The notes below the pieces were generated by a model that had not been told where the DNA came from, did not search any database, and saw only the letters and a program-made list of their open reading frames with translations. The translations under genes were made by a program, and so were the position numbers. Below are positions 1 to 8,246 of a stretch of 64,000 nucleotides of DNA, one piece after another. Origin of the DNA: Desulfuromusa kysingii (GTDB taxonomy: Bacteria > Desulfobacterota > Desulfuromonadia > Desulfuromonadales > Geopsychrobacteraceae); the NCBI RefSeq assembly GCF_900107645.1, contig NZ_FNQN01000001.1, positions 80,885 through 144,884 on the forward strand, written 5' to 3'. Within the stretch, counting starts at the first letter, position 1, and each line of letters begins with the position of its first letter.

Positions 1-656
1 ACGTAGTCGCCATTGCCAATAATAATATGATCCAGAACCCGCACGCCCATTAAATCGCCTACTTTTTTAAGTCGTTCGGTAATTTCGATATCTTCACGAC
101 TGGGGGTTGGATCACCAGAAGGGTGATTGTGGATGAACAGGACAGCGGCAGCAGATTCTTTTAACACTGGAGCGAAAACTTCGCGGGGGTGAACGATGCT
201 GGCGCTAAGACTTCCTTCGGAGATCTGTACTTCTTTAATCAGTCTATTTTTGGTATCGAGAAGCAGGGCCAGAAAAACTTCTTTGCGGTAGTCGCAAAGA
301 CGTTCATGGAAATGGTGAAAGACCTCTTGGGATGAGCTATAGGTTTGTCCTGCCTGCAGGCGATGATCGGCGAAACGCCGGGCGATCTGAAACAGGGCTT
401 GAATCTCAGCCGCCTTGGCTGGGCCGATCCCGGTTTGCTGGCAAAGTTCATTGATGCTGGCTGTGGCGAGATGGCGTAAAGAACCAAAACGGCTCAACAG
501 ACTGCGTGCCAGATCGACAGCGCTGCTTTTACTGGAAGAATCTCCAGTACGAATGATCAGCGCCAGCAGCTCGGCGTCGGTCAGCGTGTCGGCACCGGAT
601 GTTAATAATTTTTCGCGTGGCCGTTCATCAGCCGGCCAATCCTTGATTCGTCGCAT
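1..656 (-). CDS. radC: DNA repair protein RadC, JAB/MPN domain (3' end cut by window edge)
   Basis: The minus-strand frame opens at an ATG at 656 behind a strong AGGAGGGGG ribosome site and stays open to base 1, giving 218 codons; the C-terminus lies outside the window. The N-terminal third has the helix-hairpin-helix region (GIGPAKAAEIQALF). The second half is the JAB/MPN metalloprotease-like domain with HNHPSGDPTPSREDIEIT, whose two His and Asp are the expected metal ligands. RadC proteins are widespread, but their role in repair is disputed and the enzymatic activity of the JAB domain is unproven. It lies 44 bp downstream of the SGNH lipoprotein gene and is probably the last gene of an operon that starts with the helicase. 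Identity is firm, function is not. Confidence 0.93.
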   Translation of the reverse strand, partial: MRRIKDWPADERPREKLLTSGADTLTDAELLALIIRTGDSSSKSSAVDLARSLLSRFGSLRHLATASINELCQQTGIGPAKAAEIQALFQIARRFADHRLQAGQTYSSSQEVFHHFHERLCDYRKEVFLALLLDTKNRLIKEVQISEGSLSASIVHPREVFAPVLKESAAAVLFIHNHPSGDPTPSREDIEITERLKKVGDLMGVRVLDHIIIGNGDY

Positions 657-700
657 TTCCCCCTCCTGAGCGAATAAATTGTGTGTTGCCCCTGTAACGG

Positions 701-1318
701 TTAGTGCAGGGCTCCATTTTCGTCTAGCAGATCGGCAACCGCCTCAGCCAGTTTTTTATAACCCTGCTCATTGAGGTGGATCGGATCGCTTTTATAGTGG
801 TTGTCAGCGAGAAGATTTTTGAGCGTGCCGGAGAGTAACGGAATCTTCAGTTCGTCGGCCAGTTCCTGATAGAGCGGTACATCTTCAAGCCCGAAACCAA
901 GCTGCGGAACAGCAATCATAACGACCTCAATGTCACGTTGATTCGCAGCTTCGTACATATAGCGCAAGTTGGTTTTTAGTTGCTGACGATCCAGTTTACG
1001 GAGGATATCATTACCTCCGTGGCAGATGATCAGCAGTTCGGGTTCGAACTGATCAAGCACCCCTGGTAAGCGTGTGACCCCTTCTGCACTGACTTCTCCA
1101 GAAACGCCAGCATTGACCACTTTACGGGCAATAAAGCGATTCAATTGCGCGGGATAGCTCGATTCAGACCGGGTTCCGACACCAGTGGTCAAGCTGTCAC
1201 CGAATGCCAGAACAACATCATTCGGTCGCAGAAATGATAAGGTGCCTGCCCCTTTATCACAGGCAACGAGCAGAAAACACATGCATAAACTGAAAATCAG
1301 GGTGGTTAGAGATTTCAT
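701..1318 (-). CDS. SGNH/GDSL-family esterase, lipoprotein (TesA/arylesterase-like)
   Basis: About 205 residues. I chose the ATG at 1318 because it gives a clean lipoprotein signal (short Lys start, hydrophobic stretch, lipobox LVAC) and a GAAGAAA ribosome site; a longer frame would run into the helicase gene. The four SGNH blocks are visible: AFGDSLTTG (catalytic Ser), the Gly of the second block, GGNDIL (GxND) and DPIHLNEQGY (catalytic Asp and His). The family hydrolyses esters or thioesters, as in TesA and arylesterases. The signal places the enzyme on the periplasmic side, tethered by lipid. It sits 16 bp after the helicase stop and before radC, with no obvious functional link to either. 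The substrate cannot be told. Confidence 0.85.
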   Translation of the reverse strand: MKSLTTLIFSLCMCFLLVACDKGAGTLSFLRPNDVVLAFGDSLTTGVGTRSESSYPAQLNRFIARKVVNAGVSGEVSAEGVTRLPGVLDQFEPELLIICHGGNDILRKLDRQQLKTNLRYMYEAANQRDIEVVMIAVPQLGFGLEDVPLYQELADELKIPLLSGTLKNLLADNHYKSDPIHLNEQGYKKLAEAVADLLDENGALH

Positions 1319-1334
1319 CGTTTCTTCTTTCTTG

Positions 1335-3863
1335 TTATGAGTAGTCATCAACAAAAAAACGTCCAACTTCAGTAAAAACCTCATCACTGAGACCACGGAC
1401 AACCCGCGCCGGGGGCAAGGAGCGGAGAAACATCCGTCCGTAGCCTTTTTTTACCACACGTGTGTCCAGAATCAAAACCACTCCGCGGTCATTACGATGC
1501 CGGATCAATCGACCAAATCCCTGTTTAAAGCGGATCACCGCTTGCGGTACGGTGTATTCCATAAACGGATCACCGCCGCGCAATTCGATCGCCTGTGCTC
1601 GGGCTTCCAATACCGGCTCCGTGGGAACCCGGAAGGGAAGCCGGGCGATGATGACCTGTTCCAGTGAGCGGCCTGGGACATCGACCCCTTCCCAGAAGGA
1701 ATCGGTGCCAAAGAGGATGCTGCTCTCATCTTCAGCAAACCGTTTGAGTAAACGGTGGCGATTCTCCTCTCCCTGACGCAAGCAACGTAAACTTTGTGCT
1801 TCAAGGATCGGGGCTAACTCATCATGGACCTGACGCAACAGTGCATAAGAAGTGAACAGGACAAAGCTGCGTCCTTGGCTGCATAACAACGCTTTCTCCA
1901 CGGCATCACGGACAGCTTCAGAAAAGCCGGGTTTGCCCGGTTCCGGCAGGTCTGTTGGTATCGCAACTAAAGCCTGATGTTGATAATCGAAGGGAGAATC
2001 AAGGGCTAACTCGACTAAGCGGTCGGGTTCGACACGATCAAGGCCAACGCGAGAATGGAAATAGCCAAATGCGCCTGCGATGGTTAAGGTGGCGCTGGTC
2101 ATAACTAAGCTACGCAAACGTTGATAAAGGGCCTGGTTCAGACTTTCTGCAACTTCCAGAGGGGCCTGACAGAGGCTGGTAATCAGCCCTTTGTTGCGAC
2201 CAATCCGTCCTTCACGAACTTCAATCCAGATACAACTGTTTTTAGACGCAGCTTGGAAGGAAGCCAAATCAGCGGTAATCCCTTCAAGTCGTCCGGAAAT
2301 ACCGCGCAGGTCAACCAGTGATGAATTTAATTTTTCGGCTACGAACTCAGGGAGATCTTCTGCTGTGCGCAACAGTCCTATCAGACCTTGTGCCAACTCT
2401 GAACTGGCAACCCGTAACCGTTCAACTCGTTTACACAGTTCCAGCCAGATGGTTGTCTGCATGAAGTCCGGTAAGATCCGGTGCTTCAACTCAAATTTTG
2501 CACTGACTTTTTTGCCAAGAAATTCAGGGAGTTCTTCAGCAATACTCTGAAATTCCTCCAGCGCCAGATCCAGCAATTGTTGCCGCTGGTTGAGGAGCGA
2601 TTCGATTTCTCCATGCAATGTGCGGTAGAGTTGGTCCAGTGAATCGGGAAGTTCCTGAGATAATTGGTCGAGGAAGCGTGGCAATAACCCCTGATTCAGC
2701 TTACGTGGATGACGTAACCGATTCAGCACACGGGAGAAGGTAAACCTTGTCAGCTGTGAAGAGAAATAGCTGGTGGCGACATCTTCAAGGTGGTGCGCTT
2801 CATCCAGAATCGCCCGTTCAAAGGGGGGGAGGACCGCAGTCGCTGAGTAGTTGTCAGTCTGCTGCCGCAATGCCAGATCAGAAAGCAACAAAGCGTGGTT
2901 GACCACCAGAATATCGGCTCGAGCGGCCTGTCGCCTAGCCTTGTGAAAAAAACACCGGCTGTAATATTGACAGCGAACCCGGGCACATTGATCGGCCTCG
3001 CAACAAACCTCTTCCCACGCCTGATAGCTGGGGATAAAAGAGAGATCTTCTTTAGAACCGTCTCCGGTGTTTTCAGCCCACTGGAGGATTTGCTGTAACT
3101 CTTCCACTTGCTGTTGGTCAAACAGGCCCAGTTCACGCCCGGCCGTTTCTCCCCGTCGCAAGCAGAAGTAATTGCTCCGCCCTTTGACCAGAACCGCATA
3201 AAATTCTATCCCAGTGGCTCTTTGCAAGAAGGGGAGATCTTTACGAATTAATTGTTCCTGCAGATTGATGGTCCGGGTTGAGATCACCACCCGCTGCTGA
3301 TTGGCTCTTGCCCACAGGAGGGTTGGAACCAGATAGGCGAGACTTTTTCCGGTTCCGGTTCCGGCTTCAACAACGGTCAATTGTCCCTTGTTAAAGGCAT
3401 CAGCAACCGCGAAGGCCATCTGTAGCTGTTCCGGTCGATCTTCATAGTCGGGAAGTTTCTGTGCGATGACGCCATCGGCACCCAATAATCCAGCGATTTC
3501 GGCAGGATCAAGCTTTTGAGTGTCTTTTTCCGCAAAGGCTTCGACCACGCGGTAAAGGTTGTCGACACGATTATCGATGATATAAAAACCAACCCCTAAA
3601 GCGCCAAATTGTGCTGCGATTTCAATGTCCGCACCTGAAGGACGCAGGACGCCACTGGGGTGGTTGTGGAGAACAACATCACCATAGCTGCAAGTTTGGA
3701 GGATTGCGGGGACAGCATTCTCTGACCCCCGAGCCAGGACTTCGACCTGAACAATCCGCCGTTCCGCATCAGTCTGTCCAAGGACAAAGACTTCGTTGCC
3801 GTCAGCTTCTTTTATGGCATAGCGAAGTTGATCGATACTGTCAGGGGAAATATAATTCAACAT
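1335..3863 (-). CDS. DinG/XPD-family ATP-dependent helicase with N-terminal JAB domain
   Basis: This is an 842-residue protein. Residues 1-110 form a RadC-like JAB domain with HNHPSG at 66-71 and an Asp eight residues further on. From about residue 145 the DinG-type superfamily 2 helicase begins: Walker A EAGTGTGKS (166-174), DEAH at 354-357, and the late motifs near FGTDSFWEGVDVPG and FGRLIRH. Four cysteines match the DinG iron-sulfur pattern: C234, then C293-x4-C298-x5-C304. The enzyme is expected to unwind 5'-tailed DNA, R-loops or similar structures. Standard E. coli DinG has no JAB domain. No ribosome site precedes the ATG and a perfect TATAAT lies 8 nt upstream, so the message may be leaderless. 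The start is otherwise not contested. Confidence 0.9.
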   Translation of the reverse strand: MLNYISPDSIDQLRYAIKEADGNEVFVLGQTDAERRIVQVEVLARGSENAVPAILQTCSYGDVVLHNHPSGVLRPSGADIEIAAQFGALGVGFYIIDNRVDNLYRVVEAFAEKDTQKLDPAEIAGLLGADGVIAQKLPDYEDRPEQLQMAFAVADAFNKGQLTVVEAGTGTGKSLAYLVPTLLWARANQQRVVISTRTINLQEQLIRKDLPFLQRATGIEFYAVLVKGRSNYFCLRRGETAGRELGLFDQQQVEELQQILQWAENTGDGSKEDLSFIPSYQAWEEVCCEADQCARVRCQYYSRCFFHKARRQAARADILVVNHALLLSDLALRQQTDNYSATAVLPPFERAILDEAHHLEDVATSYFSSQLTRFTFSRVLNRLRHPRKLNQGLLPRFLDQLSQELPDSLDQLYRTLHGEIESLLNQRQQLLDLALEEFQSIAEELPEFLGKKVSAKFELKHRILPDFMQTTIWLELCKRVERLRVASSELAQGLIGLLRTAEDLPEFVAEKLNSSLVDLRGISGRLEGITADLASFQAASKNSCIWIEVREGRIGRNKGLITSLCQAPLEVAESLNQALYQRLRSLVMTSATLTIAGAFGYFHSRVGLDRVEPDRLVELALDSPFDYQHQALVAIPTDLPEPGKPGFSEAVRDAVEKALLCSQGRSFVLFTSYALLRQVHDELAPILEAQSLRCLRQGEENRHRLLKRFAEDESSILFGTDSFWEGVDVPGRSLEQVIIARLPFRVPTEPVLEARAQAIELRGGDPFMEYTVPQAVIRFKQGFGRLIRHRNDRGVVLILDTRVVKKGYGRMFLRSLPPARVVRGLSDEVFTEVGRFFVDDYS

Positions 3864-3871
3864 AGCGGGCG

Positions 3872-3877
3872 ATTATA
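3872..3877 (-). promoter_or_regulatory. -10 box of a likely leaderless helicase promoter
   Basis: On the minus strand a perfect TATAAT ends 8 nt before the helicase ATG at 3863. Transcription would start at or next to the ATG. No Shine-Dalgarno sequence is present. The -35 region is poor, so this rests on the -10 box and the spacing alone. Confidence 0.45.
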
Positions 3878-3964
3878 GAGGAATAGGAGGGATAAAGGGT
3901 AAGGAAATCTACAAAAAATGGATCTAAACCTGGATCCTGAAGAAGATCAATTGACATGAGTTGT

Positions 3965-4006
3965 TTCAGAGGCCAGCTGTGAATAACGCAACAGCTGACC
4001 TCTGAA
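3965..4006 (-). terminator. Long hairpin at the 3' end of the etf operon
   Basis: TTCAGAGGCCAGCTGT and ACAGCTGACCTCTGAA form a 16-bp stem with one mismatch and a 10-nt loop, starting 4 bp after the stop of the last etf-operon gene. No run of T follows on either strand, so it is not a classical intrinsic terminator. It may be a processed 3' end, a Rho-linked stop or a stability element. Confidence 0.5.
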
Positions 4007-4010
4007 GTGA

Positions 4011-4319
4011 TCAACTTTTTCCACAAGCGGTAAGAAATTGTTGCAAAATATCGGGCTTATTGGACTTGATTGCCCCGGAAAGGAAATCCTTTAACCCCGG
4101 TTTATACCCTTCGTTCCACACCCGTTGAAAGAATTCTGCGCTAGTTTTACAAACGCAGTCAGCCTCATCAACCGTCCTGCCATTTTCAACCTGACAGCCG
4201 GAAGACGACATCAGCACAGTTTTTTTCACCTCACCGATAGAGAAGTAGATCGACACCGCAGCACTCTGTGGATCGGGGTGACAGGTTTGGGGAATTTCTG
4301 CAAAAATTTGTTCAATCAT
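4011..4319 (-). CDS. Small SCP2-like (sterol-carrier-type) domain protein
   Basis: The 102-residue soluble protein starts at an ATG at 4319 behind GGAGGGGAAAC. The C-terminal half (about residues 55-100) has the look of an SCP2 lipid-binding fold: alternating strands, an acidic segment, a helix with FFQRVWNEGYKPG, then DFLSGAIKSNKPDILQQFL. The family binds fatty acyl groups or other lipids. It is rich in cysteine for its size (five, including a CVC). It is the last gene of the etf operon, 12 bp after etfA, which fits a role in acyl-CoA or lipid handling, but that is inference from context. The domain call is by resemblance only and could be wrong. Confidence 0.55.
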   Translation of the reverse strand: MIEQIFAEIPQTCHPDPQSAAVSIYFSIGEVKKTVLMSSSGCQVENGRTVDEADCVCKTSAEFFQRVWNEGYKPGLKDFLSGAIKSNKPDILQQFLTACGKS

Positions 4320-4331
4320 GTTTCCCCTCCT

Positions 4332-5249
4332 TTAGAGTGCGTTTAGTTTTTCGGTCAAGATCGGCACCAGTTGCTTCAGATCGGCAACGGCTAGAACATC
4401 CGCAATCTCTCCGATAGGGGCGTCTTTATCGGTGTTTATGGCGAGCACAAACTCTGATTTCTTCATTCCCGCCAGATGCTGAATGGCCCCTGAAATGCCG
4501 CAGGCAACATAAAGTTTCGGGGTGACGGTCTGTCCCGTCGTCCCCACTTGGCGGCTTGGATCGGCCCATTCGGCATCCACCACCGGGCGACTGGCACCAT
4601 ATTCACCTTTAAGAGCTTTGGCCAGATTTTCAATCATCGCCAGATTCTCTGGTTTGCCAATTCCGCGTCCGGCGCTGACAATGATGTCGGCTTTGGAGAG
4701 ATCGACGCCGCCAGTTTCAGCTTCTTCATAGCCAGCAAACTGAATATCTCCATCGGCAGCGACTTCCACTTTGATCACCTCAGGGGTTCCGTCAGGGTCT
4801 TCAGCGGGGGTAAAGGCTCCACCTTGCAAGGTCACGACAGAGATGTTCGTCGTGGCTTTGACCCGGCGACGCAATTTTGCATTACAGGACGGGACCACCA
4901 AGTGACCATCTTTGATTTCGACGACTTCTGAAATTTGAGCGGCTTTTAAAGCTAACGCGATACGTGGCGCCAGATCCCAACCATATGATGAATGCGGCAG
5001 GACCACCATTGATGGCTGCTCTTTCTCAATGACTTCTAGAATCAACTGTTTATGCTGACTGGGGTTGAATTCACCAATTTTGGTGCTGTCGGCCAGATAG
5101 AGTTTGCCCTGATAGTGGGGCAATGTTGTTTCGGAACCTACCAGAACCATGGCGCTTTCTGCGCCAAGTTGCGCTGCAAAATTAATCAGTTCACTGCTGC
5201 TGGCAAGTATTTTTCCATCTCTATATTCTGCAACAAGTAATGTTTTCAT
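4332..5249 (-). CDS. etfA: Electron transfer flavoprotein, alpha subunit
   Basis: This 305-residue protein starts at ATG 5249 behind AGGAGGCAAAG. The C-terminal FAD domain is clear: SAGRGIGKPENL, SRPVVDAEW, QVGTTGQTVTPKLYVACGIS and GAIQHLAGM, ending with FVLAINTDKDAPIG. These segments bind the FAD that shuttles electrons from acyl-CoA dehydrogenases. The N-terminal half is the alpha-subunit Rossmann-like domain that pairs with EtfB. There are no extra ferredoxin domains, unlike some bifurcating EtfA proteins. The gene sits 9 bp after etfB and downstream of the membrane Etf:quinone oxidoreductase, so the complex probably passes electrons from beta-oxidation or aromatic degradation to menaquinone. 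Confidence 0.95.
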   Translation of the reverse strand: MKTLLVAEYRDGKILASSSELINFAAQLGAESAMVLVGSETTLPHYQGKLYLADSTKIGEFNPSQHKQLILEVIEKEQPSMVVLPHSSYGWDLAPRIALALKAAQISEVVEIKDGHLVVPSCNAKLRRRVKATTNISVVTLQGGAFTPAEDPDGTPEVIKVEVAADGDIQFAGYEEAETGGVDLSKADIIVSAGRGIGKPENLAMIENLAKALKGEYGASRPVVDAEWADPSRQVGTTGQTVTPKLYVACGISGAIQHLAGMKKSEFVLAINTDKDAPIGEIADVLAVADLKQLVPILTEKLNAL

Positions 5250-5258
5250 CTTTGCCTC

Positions 5259-6032
5259 CTATGCCAACGCTGTGGTTTTTTCTTTAAGGATCTGGATTAA
5301 CTGGTCAGCAAGATCTGCTGGATCCCCTTCGAGGATCAGTCCACCACCTTTTTTCTCCGGGGGGGCAACCTGGAGGACTTCGAGCAGCGATGGTTGCGGA
5401 TTAAGATCATCCACGGGAGTCGAGATCAATTCCTTCTTTTTCGCTTTCATGATATTGGGCAAGGTTGGATAACGTGGAGTATTCAGACCGAGCTGACAGG
5501 TGACCAGCGCTGGGGTGGTACAGCTTACTTTCGCCTTGATGCCCCCTTCCAGCTCCCGTTTGGCATTGATAGTGCCATCAGCGTAACTGAACTCAACCAG
5601 AGTTGTCAGACTGGGGATCCCCAGCATTTCAGCAACGAGAACACCAACTTGACCGCTGCCGCGATCCTGAGATTGCATCCCAGTAAAGATCAGATCAAAA
5701 TCTTTGTCTTTGGCATATGCAGCAATCAGGGAAGCAATCGTATAGGGATCTTTAAGGTGGCTTGCATCGTCAGCAATATGGGCGCCTCGGTCACATCCCA
5801 TGGCCAAAGCTTTTTTCATGGTTTCTTTCACTCGGTCAGAGCCAATGCAGAGCACGGTCAGATCTGCTTCACCGACCTGTTGCTTCAGTTGCACTGCTTG
5901 CTCAACCGCGTATTCATCGTATTCATTCATCCGCCAGGCCAAATCGGTTTCTTCGTACCAGTTTCCGGCTGCGTTGACTTTGAATTTTGATTCCATATCG
6001 GGAACCTGTTTTATGCAGACAAGTAGTTTCAT
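5259..6032 (-). CDS. etfB: Electron transfer flavoprotein, beta subunit
   Basis: The 257-residue protein starts at the ATG at 6032, which has AAAGGAG eight bases upstream; a more distant start would overlap the preceding gene. The N-terminus MKLLVCIKQVPD is the family hallmark, followed by WRMNEYDEYAVEQAVQL and the nucleotide-binding segment GMQSQDRGSGQVG. The C-terminal arm (PNIMKAKKKEL) wraps around EtfA in known structures. The segment around TGMQSQD binds AMP in housekeeping Etf and a second FAD in bifurcating types; I cannot decide between them by eye. It lies between the membrane oxidoreductase and etfA in one operon. Confidence 0.95.
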   Translation of the reverse strand: MKLLVCIKQVPDMESKFKVNAAGNWYEETDLAWRMNEYDEYAVEQAVQLKQQVGEADLTVLCIGSDRVKETMKKALAMGCDRGAHIADDASHLKDPYTIASLIAAYAKDKDFDLIFTGMQSQDRGSGQVGVLVAEMLGIPSLTTLVEFSYADGTINAKRELEGGIKAKVSCTTPALVTCQLGLNTPRYPTLPNIMKAKKKELISTPVDDLNPQPSLLEVLQVAPPEKKGGGLILEGDPADLADQLIQILKEKTTALA

Positions 6033-6055
6033 TGGCATTCTCCTTTGAAAAATAA

Positions 6056-8038
6056 TCAAGCAAGTCGTTCAACTAATATTTCCGCCAGATCTTTAGATTG
6101 CAGTTGTCCGTCGAGTTCAGCCCCCTTGATCCCGTCTTCAAACATGGTGAGACAGAAGGGGCAGTTTGAAATCAGCGTTGGCGCTCCAGTGTCTGCAGCC
6201 ATTTGCGCCCGTTTCTCACTGATCCGGGTGCCGATGTTTTCGTCGGCAAGGATGCGGCCACCACCGGCACTACAGCAGAAGGATTCTGCGCCTGATTTTG
6301 CCATCTCGGTTAAGGTTGCCCCTGCAGCTTGTAGCAGAGTTCGTGGCGCTTGGTAGATATCATTATACCGTCCCAAATAACAGGAGTCGTGATAAGTGCA
6401 GTCAAAGGGTTGCGACTGAATTTTTAACTGTCCTTGTTGTAGTAGATTGGCAAGAAACTCGGTGTAATGAGTGACGTTTAGATCCAATCCCAAGTCACGA
6501 TAGTCTTTGTTCAAAGTATTGAAGCAGTGGGGACAGGTGGTGACAATCTGGGTGACCCCATAGTTTTTGAACTGTTCAATATTGTCACTGGCCTGCATCT
6601 GATAAAGGTATTCATTGCCCATCTTGCGCATCGGTTCACCGCAACATTTTTCTTCTTTGCCGAGGATGCCGACCTTCACCCCTGCAGCATCGCAGAGTTG
6701 AATGAAGGCTTTGGCGATGGTTTGATTGCGCTTATCGAAAGAGGCATAGCAGCCGACAAAGTAGAGGACATCGACGTCACGATTCTCCTCGAGAGTGACA
6801 ACCGGAAGCCCTGCGGCCCAATCGCCACGGCTGGCAAACGCGAGCCCAAAGGGATTGCCATTGACTTCGGTGTTCTCCATCGCAGTGGTGACCTCTTCGC
6901 CTGGAAACTCGCCTTCCATTAATACCAGATTACGGCGCATATCAATGATCTTGTTGACATGTTCAATATCTGCGGGGCAAATCTCTTGACAGGCACGACA
7001 GGTTGTGCAGGCCCAGAGGACATCCTTGGTGATCGTTTCTGCCAGATTTGCGGTGGGGTTTTGGGATGCGACGTCACCAAGCTGCTGCACCAATTTCATA
7101 GGTGACAGTGGTTTGTCTGTCGCCCAGGCCGGACAGCGATCCTGACACCTTTTACAACTGGTGCAGGCGTCGGCGTCAAAGATATCCTTCCAACTCATAT
7201 CGGTGATTTGGGCGGCGCCGAAACTTTCAGCTTCTTCATCTTCCATGTCCAGAGTTGGGACCCGACCTTTCGGGCCGAGATCGGTCAACAGATAGTTGGC
7301 GCTGGTGGTAAAAATATGGCGTAGCTTTGTGAACGGGATGATCGCAATAAAGATAACCACCATAAAAAGGTGCAACCACCAAAGATTACTATGCAGGACG
7401 CGGACAGCTGGTTCCCCCATCCCGTAAAGAGCTTTTGCCACCCATAGACCAACGGGAGACCATGCCGCCAGTGGTGTGCCGATTTCAGTGACAGCGATTC
7501 TGGCCCCTTCGATCAAAAAACCGCTGATGAGAATGAGCAACAGCAAGCCATGCATAATGAAATCGTCTTTTTTATTCTCCAATCCCGCAGGGCGAACAAT
7601 ATAACGGCGTATCAGCAGGCCTATCAGCATGATGATCGCGATGAGGCCAGCAATATCAAGGATGAGGGAGAAAAAGAGGTAAAACGATCCTTTTAGAAAT
7701 TTGATGCCGAAGAATAGATCGGTGAAATCTGCTTGAAGAAAGATCAGGCAAGTACCGAGAAAAAGGATAAAAAATCCCCAGAAAAACAGGGCGTGTGCTG
7801 CCCCCGGACCACGGACGTTAAGAACCTTGCTTTGCAAGAGAACGTTCTTGATCATTGTGGTTATCCGTAGTGGCAACTGATCTGTCCGGTTCAAGGTTTG
7901 CCCCTGTTTGTAAATTTTGCTACGCTGTAAAAAAGCGTAGACAAGGACTCCGATTGCTGTAAGACTTAGCAGGTACATTGGTATTAACGTTATGGCCCCA
8001 TGACCAACATTCCAATAGATTTCCCTTGTGTATTCCAT
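6056..8038 (-). CDS. Membrane Etf:(methyl)menaquinone oxidoreductase, Fe-S protein with CCG domains (EMO/DUF224 type)
   Basis: This is a 660-residue protein from ATG 8038 (AGGT site five bases upstream). Residues 1 to about 240 form five or six membrane helices of NarI-like type, expected to bind b hemes. Two [4Fe-4S] motifs follow: CTSCKRCQDRCP and CTTCRACQEICP. The C-terminal half has two CCG domains (CCGEPMRKMG and CCSAGGGRILADE) with the DSCYLGRYNDIY segment between. This is the architecture of the membrane enzyme shown in Syntrophus to move electrons between Etf and menaquinone. It heads the operon with etfB and etfA directly behind it, which supports that role. The direction of electron flow depends on growth mode. 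Confidence 0.88.
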   Translation of the reverse strand: MEYTREIYWNVGHGAITLIPMYLLSLTAIGVLVYAFLQRSKIYKQGQTLNRTDQLPLRITTMIKNVLLQSKVLNVRGPGAAHALFFWGFFILFLGTCLIFLQADFTDLFFGIKFLKGSFYLFFSLILDIAGLIAIIMLIGLLIRRYIVRPAGLENKKDDFIMHGLLLLILISGFLIEGARIAVTEIGTPLAAWSPVGLWVAKALYGMGEPAVRVLHSNLWWLHLFMVVIFIAIIPFTKLRHIFTTSANYLLTDLGPKGRVPTLDMEDEEAESFGAAQITDMSWKDIFDADACTSCKRCQDRCPAWATDKPLSPMKLVQQLGDVASQNPTANLAETITKDVLWACTTCRACQEICPADIEHVNKIIDMRRNLVLMEGEFPGEEVTTAMENTEVNGNPFGLAFASRGDWAAGLPVVTLEENRDVDVLYFVGCYASFDKRNQTIAKAFIQLCDAAGVKVGILGKEEKCCGEPMRKMGNEYLYQMQASDNIEQFKNYGVTQIVTTCPHCFNTLNKDYRDLGLDLNVTHYTEFLANLLQQGQLKIQSQPFDCTYHDSCYLGRYNDIYQAPRTLLQAAGATLTEMAKSGAESFCCSAGGGRILADENIGTRISEKRAQMAADTGAPTLISNCPFCLTMFEDGIKGAELDGQLQSKDLAEILVERLA

Positions 8039-8096
8039 AATTACCTCATGACCTCGGAAGTCAAAATCATCAATATTCTTCTTTTTAGCATGCATC

Positions 8097-8110
8097 TTAC
8101 GTAAAGGTTA
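8097..8110. promoter_or_regulatory. Operator-like 14-bp repeat, etf side
   Basis: TTACGTAAAGGTTA sits just downstream of the -10 box of the etf-operon promoter, over the expected transcription start. It contains the palindrome TTACGTAA. An identical copy lies in front of the divergent merR gene. It resembles half of the LiuR-type MerR motif (ACGTAAAG) recalled for acyl-CoA degradation genes. Confidence 0.7.
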
Positions 8111-8116
8111 ATAGTA

Positions 8117-8145
8117 AATATAACAGCATTCTATTTGATTTTCAA
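8117..8145 (-). promoter_or_regulatory. Sigma-70 type promoter of the etf operon
   Basis: On the minus strand, -35 TTGAAA (8145-8140) and -10 TATATT (8122-8117) are separated by 17 bp. Transcription would start near 8110, inside the operator-like repeat, which fits repression by the neighbouring MerR protein. Confidence 0.65.
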
Positions 8146-8185
8146 CCAATCAAATACTCTGCTTATGCAAGTAGTTATGCCAGCA

Positions 8186-8215
8186 TTGACAGAGCAGAAG
8201 TAAGAGTGATATTGA
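8186..8215 (+). promoter_or_regulatory. Possible promoter of the merR-thioesterase pair
   Basis: TTGACA at 8186-8191 is followed after 18 bp by a weak -10, TATTGA. The start would fall near 8222, just before the second operator-like repeat. The weak -10 leaves this uncertain. Confidence 0.4.
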
Positions 8216-8226
8216 TATCGAAAATA

Positions 8227-8240
8227 TTACGTAAAGGTTA
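8227..8240. promoter_or_regulatory. Operator-like 14-bp repeat, merR side
   Basis: This is a second exact copy of TTACGTAAAGGTTA, ending 6 bp before the merR ATG. It contains the AAGG that serves as the merR ribosome site, so binding here would block both transcription and translation and suggests autoregulation. Confidence 0.7.
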
Positions 8241-8246
8241 TCTATT

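Noticed and set aside
3841..4026. 61-residue minus-strand frame between the helicase and the etf operon
   Set aside because: It overlaps the helicase start and the SCP2-like gene end, contains the hairpin at 3965-4006, has no ribosome site and no protein-like composition.
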